Assembly: GCA_026874595.1 (NCBI GenBank)
Contig: CM049320.1
Span: 45,332,714 to 45,396,713 of the forward strand
Source: Sipunculus nudus
Taxonomy: Eukaryota > Annelida > Sipuncula > Golfingiida > Sipunculidae
DNA: 64,000 bases
Direction: 5' to 3'
Numbering within the stretch: position 1 is the first letter of the stretch; every line of letters starts with the position of its first letter. Below, in pieces: positions 57,954 to 64,000 of the stretch. Position numbers and translations under genes: made by a program. The notes under the pieces were generated by a model that made no database searches, was not told where the DNA came from, and saw only the letters and a list, made by a program, of their open reading frames with translations.

Positions 57954-58182
57954 TTATTCTTTCTTCTGATACATTTTATTAGTTTTCTGAATATAAAATT
58001 CTTCTATGAGCTCTTGTGGTACATCATCTTCATATTCCATTTTGTTCGTTTACCATTTACTTTTTCCTTCCATTTTATCTGAAAACACTTACGACCATTT
58101 ATTTTGGCTGGTTTTATGATTTTATCTACAATATACCACTTCTGTGGGTGTACTACAGCTGACCCAGCTCGGGGTGGGGGGG
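57954..58182 (-). pseudogene. Chromodomain-like C-terminal module of gypsy Pol (frameshifted)
   Basis: 'KWYIVDKIIKPAKINGRKCF' followed by 'QIKWKEK' fits the chromodomain pattern (aromatic-x-V-x-K-I...N-G...K-W-K), which in chromovirus integrases directs insertion by binding chromatin marks. It is out of frame with the integrase because of a change at the C7 run (plus strand G7 at 58176-58182). A second shift at about 58036-58041 separates its acidic tail, which runs to a TAA at 57954-57956. The homopolymer shift could be a sequencing or assembly error. Confidence 0.7.
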
Positions 58183-60240
58183 CCAGTATAGGACTGCATG
58201 TCAGGTGATACATCACCCAGAGTCCCCTGCAGGGAAGCAGTGTCCAGATTGTCTGTGTCAGTTAAGCTAGCTGGACCAGGTTGTTGTGACATATGACCCT
58301 CTGTCTGTGTATCAGTGGCTGCCTCAGCTGGCAGATTGTTGACATTCTGTACAGGGTCAGGGGTGTCTGGCGTACATAGTGGACCAGGCCTTTGGTCAGG
58401 ACTAACATATGGTTTGAGTCGTGATGCATGGATTACAGACTTTACAAGAAAATTGTCTGAGCATCTCCTCAATTTATAAGTGTGATTGGGATATACGATA
58501 CAGATATAATATGGACCATTCCATTTTGTTTGTAATTTGGGAGATGATCCTGCAGGAGTTACTGGATTGTTTACCCAGACCTTGTGACCAACTGCAAAAT
58601 TTGGATCATGTGCTTTCTTATCATGTTGTGATTTGTATTTTGCCTGAGCTTTGGAAATGTTTTCTTGTGCAATAGTCTGAGCAACTTCAAAATTCTGGAT
58701 GATCTGTTCCATATGGGTTTGAGCAGTTCTACCTAAAGTGGTAGGGGGTTTGAGTGATGTGTCCAAAGGGAGAGTGCATTCTCTACCAAACATTAAGAAA
58801 TATGGGCTATACCCAGTGGATTGTGTAGCTACTGATGTTCTGTAAGCTAGCATTACGCTTGGTAGAATGTCTGGCCATGTGTTTTGAGCCTGACTGCAGT
58901 ATGCGCGGAGCGTTTTAGCAATAGTGCTATTCATACGTTGGCAGGTGCCATTTGTTTGTGGATGATAGCTACTAGTTTGCATTTTTGTGATCTGGAATAT
59001 GTGACAGAGTTCTTTAATTAATTTGGACATGAAGTTAGATCCTCTGTCAGATAACAGTACGCGCAGTGCTCCATACCTACATATGATTTCAGAATATAAG
59101 ATATGAGCAATTTCAGCAGCTTCCATTGTTTTTAAAGGGAAAGCTTCACACCACTTGGAGAAAGCACAAACAATAAGCAGTATGTATTTGTATCCATCTT
59201 TACTCGTTGGTAATGGGCCTAAAATATCAAGATGAAGTCTATCGAAAACACCTTGTGTGGGTAATGGATGGAGAGATGGAACCTTGGTATTTGTCGGACG
59301 TTTTGTCTTTTGACAGGTGATACAACTTTTGACATAGTTGCTTATATCAGCATACATGCGTGGCCAGAAATATTTGTACCTGATTTTTTGGTACGATCTC
59401 TCGACACCCTGATGTCCGCCAAGGAGAGAATCATGATATGATAATAAAACATCATGACGAAGGGCTTGTGGCACAACAAGTTGTTTTACTAGGCGTTCGG
59501 TTTTGTGACCTTTTCCGCGCGGATAGTACAGATGATATAAGACACCTTGGTCAACTAAATAGTCAGCTGATTCCAAGATAACATGGCGGGCCTGTTTGAC
59601 ATTATCAGGTAGGGTTCCATCTTGTAGATACTCTATAAGAATTTTGAGATCAGGGTCGTCTAACTGAAGTTGTTGTATAGACTCAGGCGTCGCAACTGCG
59701 ATATCTGTCACATAACTTGATGGGTCATGATCCAGCAAGTTTGTTTCGCTTATGGCATTATTGATATCAAATGGTGTGAATACATCTTGGTTCTGGTGGG
59801 ATTGTGAAATGGGACAATAATCGAAAGGGTTGATAGAGGAAGTAAGATCAGGAGATGATTCTGATGACATTATGTAAGGTCGTCTAGACAGTGCATCAGC
59901 GTTCCCTAAGTTTTTTCCAGGTTTATGTATGATGTCGAAATTGTAACCCTGTAGCAGGATAGACCACCGACCTAGTCTTCCTGTGGCATTGTGTATTTTC
60001 TGCAGCCATGTCAGGGCTATATGATCAGTGTATACCAAGAATTTCTTATTTGCTAGATAAGTATGATAATACTTGATGCCTTCCACTAAGGCTAAGCCTT
60101 CGTGGTCTGTTATACTCCAGCGTTGTTCAGTCGGGGTTAGGGAGCGTCCACCAAACTGAATGACAACTTCCCTTCCTTTAGGGTCCTTTTGTCCTAGGAT
60201 ATACCCAATTGACTGATCACTAGCATCAGTGTAAAGAAAT
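58183..60240 (-). pseudogene. Gypsy Pol: RNase H and integrase
   Basis: After the frameshift near 60240 the frame carries RNase H ('TDASDQSIGYILG', 'EGLALVEGIKYY', 'YTDHIALTWL', 'GNADALSRRP'). The integrase follows. Its zinc-binding HHCC motif includes 'HDSLLGGHQG' and 'CITCQKTK'. The core has catalytic Asp in 'LHLDILGPL' and 'LLSDRGSNF'. The third acidic residue, normally Glu in 'HPQTNG--E', is Gln here ('HPQTNGTCQRMN'), which should abolish strand transfer. A Pro/Thr-rich tail leads to the chromodomain-like module. Confidence 0.9.
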
Positions 60241-60901
60241 CAGGAAAGGCCAATATGGGGGGTGATATCAGGGCCTGTTTTAGTGTAGAAAAAGGGTCAG
60301 CACATTGTTCTGACCAGTAAAATTTGACACCCTTTTTTAGAAGAGAGTTGAGTGGAGCAGCAATTTGAGAAAATCCCTTGACAAAACGTCTATAATAATT
60401 ACACAAGCCCAAAAACGATCTAATGTGTTTGACATTTTTAGGTGTTGGAAATTGTTGCACCGTATTTGTATGTGTTTTGTCAACTTCAACTCCATTTTTG
60501 GAAATCACATGACCTAGATATGTGACGCTTTTGGCAGCAAACTGGCACTTTGATGGTTTTAATCTAAGGTTGGCTGCCTGGAGTTTTTGAAACACTAGTG
60601 TTAGATGAGACAGATGTTCTTCAAATGAATGACTAAACACTAAAATATCATCCACATATACTAATGTACTGCGCCAATTAAGATCACACAAGACTTCATT
60701 CATCACCATTTGAAAACTGGCTTCTGCATTAACTAAACCAAACGGGAGGGATTTAAACTGGTAAACTCCACTATGGACAACAAAAGCTGTTTTTTCTTTT
60801 GAGTCTGGATCCATTGGGATTTGCCAGTACCCAGAAGCTAGGTCAAGAACAGAAAATATGCTCACCTTGGCTTCACCGATTGAATCATAAACATCCTGTG
60901 G
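60241..60901 (-). pseudogene. Gypsy Pol: reverse transcriptase core
   Basis: In frame with the preceding protease segment across a TGA at 60902-60904. It contains 'FSVLDLASGYWQIPM', 'FKSLPFGLVNAEASF' and the active site 'LVYVDDILVFS' (YVDD), then 'YLGHVISKNGVEV' and 'FLGLCNYYRRFVKGF'. All RT motifs are well conserved. The frame is lost at about 60238-60243, at the start of RNase H, by what looks like loss of one base. Confidence 0.92.
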
Positions 60902-60904
60902 TCA

Positions 60905-62125
60905 GGGCAAAGGGAATGTGATAGGTGTGGTGACTTTGTTAAGTTTTCTGTAATCAACAGCAAATCTATAGCCACCTGTTTTCTTCTTGATTAGGACAAC
61001 TGGAGAGGCCCACACAGAAGTTGATTTCTCTATAATGCCTGCTTCCAGCATATCATTTATTTGTGTATCTATTTCATGTTTCATTTCTGGGGATGTTCTG
61101 TAGAATCTCTGTCTGACAGGTTTTGCATCACCAGTTTCAATAGTAAGTAAATGGATGTGTGTTTGTCCCAATTCTGATATATCCTTTGCAAAAACATTGC
61201 GGTGTTGGGCAAGACATTCCTGCAATTGTTGTTTTTCCTGGTCAGTGAGGTCAGCTCTGCTAAGGTCAAATGTAAGGTCCCTGTGAGTGTGTGTGGCCCG
61301 CTCACATTTCTGGGGTGTTGTGTTACATGCTGTGACTGAGTTTGTCTCAGGAATAGAGCCTAGGATAGAATCAGATGATAAATGACTAAAGGTGCCAACT
61401 ACACATCCAGAGGGAAGGGTAATTGATGCATTGGTTGGATTTAGGATTTTGTAAAGAGTTGTCTTTTTATGTACTTCCACAATACACTTAGCACCCATAA
61501 GATGATGTCGCGTAGTCAATGATTGTACAGGTTGAATTAGACCTGAGCCAGATTTTACTTTAGGACATTTAACAGGTACTAGGATTTCACAACAACTGGG
61601 CACAGTGACATCAGCAATAAGTTGGGCAAGTGATGAGAAATTTTGAGCTCCTAGAGGTATTTCAGTGAAACCATTTTGTAAAACAAGAGTGGCCTTTTCA
61701 TTAGAAAATTTTATGTGTGCATTTTGTGTTTGTAGGAAATCTGTTCCAAGAATAATTGAATAGTTTAGATGGGGTAGGATACAAAAGTCATGTGTGACAG
61801 AGAGTCTGCCGATTTTGATAGTGACAACAGATTTTCCTAGGGCTTTGGTGACGTGTCCCCCTACTCCCCTAATAAATGGGATATCACTTTCCTGAAGTGG
61901 ATACTTTGATTGTAGGCCAGAATTGTGATATGTTTTTGAAGTCATGCAAGTTATATTAGCTCCTGTATCTATCAGTGCTTTAACATTTATTTGCCCTACA
62001 TTCACAGCTATCAGATTATTTCTAGATGTGCCTACTGACTTTGATGGTATCACATTACACTCATACCTGTTTGGTTGGTCAGCGTTTTTGTTAGCCCTAC
62101 TCTTTACTGTTTTGGATGTTAATTG
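60905..62125 (-). pseudogene. Gypsy Pol: N-terminus, aspartic protease and start of RT
   Basis: Opens directly after the gag UAG and stays in the same frame as gag. The retropepsin active site 'ALIDTGANITCM' (DTG near 61969) is followed by 'SIILGTDFLQ'. The first RT blocks come next ('MLEAGIIEKSTSVWASPVVL', 'IKKKTGGYRFAVDYRKLNKV'). The protease cuts the Gag-Pol polyprotein. The frame ends at TGA 60902-60904, where relatives have an Arg or similar codon, so RT is cut off in normal translation. Confidence 0.9.
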
Positions 62126-62131
62126 CTATTG
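62120..62131 (-). promoter_or_regulatory. Putative stop-codon readthrough site between gag and pol
   Basis: The minus strand reads CAA-TAG-CAA-TTA, with TAG at 62126-62128. This equals the tobamovirus-type leaky context (UAG followed by CAR-YYA). Pol is open in the same frame immediately after it for about 400 codons. Translational suppression would make a small fraction of Gag-Pol, as in gammaretroviruses. The context is seen in the sequence; its function is inferred. Confidence 0.65.
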
Positions 62132-63088
62132 TGTCCTTGAGCGACACACCCTAGCTAGGTGACCTATCTTGTTACAATGATAACAGTGAACCGATCTAGC
62201 ATAGCACTCTGGGGCAAGGTGGTCACACTTACCACACCGGTGACATGTCTGAGGTCTTCCTGTAGTGGTAGGGCCTTGGCTGGATGGCTGATGAGGATCT
62301 GGTTGATGGTATTGTCCCCTTTGCTGATGGTACTGTCTACCTGGATGGTGCTGCTGACGGTACTGCCTGCGTTGGTGTTGTTGAGGCCTGCGTTGATATT
62401 GGTCTGCAGTGTCTACACTGGAGATTTGGGCTTGCAGGGTCTTCATTCCAAGGCGCATTTCGTTTAATGCTTTGGCCATGTCTGACATAGCGGAGCTATC
62501 AGCGTTCTGGATGCTAGCCCCTAAACGTGCATATTTTTCAGCTTCCTGTAGCGTTTGTGGACTCTTCCCAATTACAAAGGCTTTGACTGATGGTAAGAGG
62601 CCTCTGACAAGAATTTCAATGCGTTCCGCCTCTGGCTTGTTTAATTCTGAACAGAGTCTGGTTATTTCATTGATATACATGTCTATGGGTTCATTGGTAG
62701 TTTGTTTACGGTCCACTAATTCAGCCACTTTTATCCTCTTCAGAGTTTCTGCGGTGTTGAATTTGATATTAAAGTGGTGGAATAGTTCTTGAATTTTGTA
62801 TTTCACATCCCCGGACAAATCTCTGTACCAATAAATAGCTGATCCACTTAACATCAATGGGAAAAGTCTAACTTGGTCAGCTTCTTCAAGTTTCTTAAAT
62901 GCACAATATTGTTTGAATCTTTCGATCCAGATCTGTGGGTCTTGTCGTCCATCAAAATGTTCAATAATACCTAGGTTCTGTGAGCCCATGGCACGTACCT
63001 GTTCTTGTAGTACCTGTTGTTCTGCCATGACTGCTAGGACTTGTTCTTGCAGCAGTGATGCTCTGGTGACAGGTCGCTGTAAATTCAT
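62126..63088 (-). CDS. gag: Gypsy Gag polyprotein
   Basis: 320 codons from the ATG at 63088 to TAG at 62126, uninterrupted. I chose this ATG because the longer frame to 63154 starts with GTG inside the LTR and reads through the primer-binding site. The retrotransposon-gag domain includes 'IIEHFDGRQDPQIWIERFKQ', 'LMLSGSAIYWYRDL' and 'LVRGLLPSVK'. A Gln/Arg/His-rich basic stretch and two CCHC zinc knuckles follow (CHRCGKCDHLAPEC and CYHCNKIGHLARVC), which package RNA. The protein forms the intracellular particle. Confidence 0.92.
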   Translation of the reverse strand: MNLQRPVTRASLLQEQVLAVMAEQQVLQEQVRAMGSQNLGIIEHFDGRQDPQIWIERFKQYCAFKKLEEADQVRLFPLMLSGSAIYWYRDLSGDVKYKIQELFHHFNIKFNTAETLKRIKVAELVDRKQTTNEPIDMYINEITRLCSELNKPEAERIEILVRGLLPSVKAFVIGKSPQTLQEAEKYARLGASIQNADSSAMSDMAKALNEMRLGMKTLQAQISSVDTADQYQRRPQQHQRRQYRQQHHPGRQYHQQRGQYHQPDPHQPSSQGPTTTGRPQTCHRCGKCDHLAPECYARSVHCYHCNKIGHLARVCRSRTQ

Positions 63089-63111
63089 TGTTGATCCATC
63101 CTTTTTTGTAA

Positions 63112-63128
63112 GGCCCGGCTCTCCACCA
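63112..63128 (-). other. Primer binding site of the gypsy element
   Basis: The minus strand TGGTGGAGAGCCGGGCC begins three bases inside the 5' LTR. The TGG start matches the CCA end of a tRNA primer. I could not assign the tRNA. Confidence 0.7.
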
Positions 63129-63131
63129 ATT

Positions 63132-63729
63132 AAGACCGGGATGGGGATCAGCACAACACCAGAGTTGACTTACATTTCTTTATTGTACTTCAATATAACT
63201 GGCAAGAGGCTAAAGGCTGGTCTGGTCTGATCTGGTGGGGCTTACAACCCTACCCCTTTTATACCTGTCCAGAATGGGGCCAGGGTTCAAGCTCTGACTC
63301 CCTGCCATGGTATGCATAAAATTAATATTACAATATACAAGGTGACCAATAAGTAATGTAGAATCTGTAAACATCTTTCTGTTGACTAAATATAGTATAT
63401 GGGGTGACCAGCACTGTACAGCTTGTGACCCCTGTCATGCCACAGGAATGTGGGTACCCTGCTTACTCAGCCAGGGTCAGCTTCAAGGCGTGGCACTCAG
63501 TGCTGAATAGAATTTACTTTACAAGAATACTCTGTTCTATTTGCTTTATATTACATATATCTTCAAGTATTAACATTAATAACATATTCTATTAAATATT
63601 TTCAATAATTTAAGATTCTTTATAAAGATTATAATATTATAATGACTTTTAATCTTGGAAATTACTTACTGTGAGGTTAATATAGTTATTGGTCACATTT
63701 TCACTGGCAGCACATTTCATTTGGTTACA
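63132..63729 (-). repeat. 5' LTR of the gypsy element
   Basis: 598 bp, the same length as the 3' LTR, with 8 substitutions and no indels between them by eye. AATAAA on the minus strand at 63184-63179. The promoter should lie in this LTR; no specific TATA box is claimed. Confidence 0.93.
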
Positions 63730-64000
63730 GCACTACCCTAGGATCATTTCTGTGCGATATTAAACAATTTGGCCATATCGTTTCAGAGAAGAAGTTATTT
63801 GTAGACTTCAGTATAATACGGGCACTGATGACCCCCATACAAAAAAGGCTGATGCAGGTGGCGCCACCAATACCTCAATTTCAGATATGACTCATGTGAC
63901 TAACATTGGCATAAAATTTGGTGATGATCGCTCAAGCCATTTCTGAGATTGTAATTTTAGTATGCTTTTTTGGACAGATGACTAAGTTCAACTTCCTGTA
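63730..64000 (+). mobile_element. Family B element, right part (continues beyond the window)
   Basis: Resumes at GCACTACCCTAGG after the LTR insertion and runs in family B register to the window end. A perfect GGTGGCGCCACC lies at 63857-63868. It pairs with 55550-56545. Confidence 0.85.

Larger units (their letters stand above)
56546..63729 (-). mobile_element. Ty3/gypsy LTR retrotransposon, chromodomain-bearing, full length (7.18 kb)
   Basis: Two 598 bp LTRs (56546-57143 and 63132-63729) flank gag and pol on the minus strand. The 5 bp target duplication GCACT lies at 56541-56545 and 63730-63734. Other B copies show the empty site 'cagaaagcactaccctagg'. I count 8 LTR mismatches (1.3%), so insertion was recent. 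Gag is intact. Pol order is protease, RT, RNase H, integrase, chromodomain-like module, as in Ty3/gypsy. Pol has several lesions, so this copy could move only with help from another. No envelope gene was seen. Confidence 0.95.

Noticed and set aside
62159..62792. Plus-strand frames opposite gag
   Set aside because: Shadows of the intact minus-strand gag; no family features.
63089..63154. A longer Gag starting at 63154
   Set aside because: That start is GTG and lies in the LTR, and the frame crosses the primer-binding site; the first ATG at 63088 begins the conserved Gag.

Overview
This is a stretch of AT-rich animal nuclear genome, most likely from a mollusc and probably a bivalve. Three things suggest this. 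There are two spliced exons of a metazoan-type DDX19/Dbp5 RNA helicase. There are degraded LINE, Helitron/Helentron-like, pogo-like and Ty3/gypsy elements. And there are many non-autonomous repeats that carry ACGG-type tetranucleotide runs next to a terminal hairpin, an arrangement known from bivalve pearl/CvA and Helentron-derived repeats. The species cannot be named from the sequence. No bacterial-style operons, tRNA, rRNA or CRISPR array were seen.

Host gene. Two exons on the minus strand (53969-54206, then 44738-44900) encode consecutive parts of a DDX19/DBP5-like DEAD-box RNA helicase (motif III SAT through motif V TTNVSARG). Splice sites and reading phases are consistent, and a 9.07 kb transposon-filled intron separates them. 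Flanking exons were not found, so most of the window is probably intron or flank of this gene.

Repeats. At least four repeat families, called A, B, C and D here, make up most of 1-28884 and 43790-56545. They share one plan: C(A/T)AG start, small palindrome, about 10 bp terminal inverted repeat (TIR), internal tandem repeats, ACGG-type run, 3' TIR (within a hairpin in A, C and D), and a CTAA or ATAA end followed by A's. They insert into A-runs without a clear target duplication, and they are nested several levels deep. This plan fits non-autonomous Helentron (HLE2) elements. Several empty sites can be read by comparing copies.

29122-36360 is a decayed Helentron/Helitron-like coding element on the plus strand: cysteine-protease-like region, Lys/Arg-rich repeats, DUF6570, HUH Rep and PIF1-like helicase. 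A D element (33389-34898), itself holding a C-type element, interrupts it. 36355 to about 43400 is a broken L1/Tx1-type LINE on the minus strand whose ORF1 is split by a 2.27 kb pogo/Tc1-mariner-like element (40696-42965).

56546-63729 is a young, nearly complete Ty3/gypsy LTR retrotransposon on the minus strand, inserted in a B repeat. It has 598 bp LTRs that differ at 8 sites and a 5 bp target duplication. Gag is intact and is followed in frame by a UAG in a classical readthrough context. Pol (protease, RT, RNase H, integrase, chromodomain-like module) carries one nonsense codon, three frameshifts and a substituted integrase catalytic Glu.
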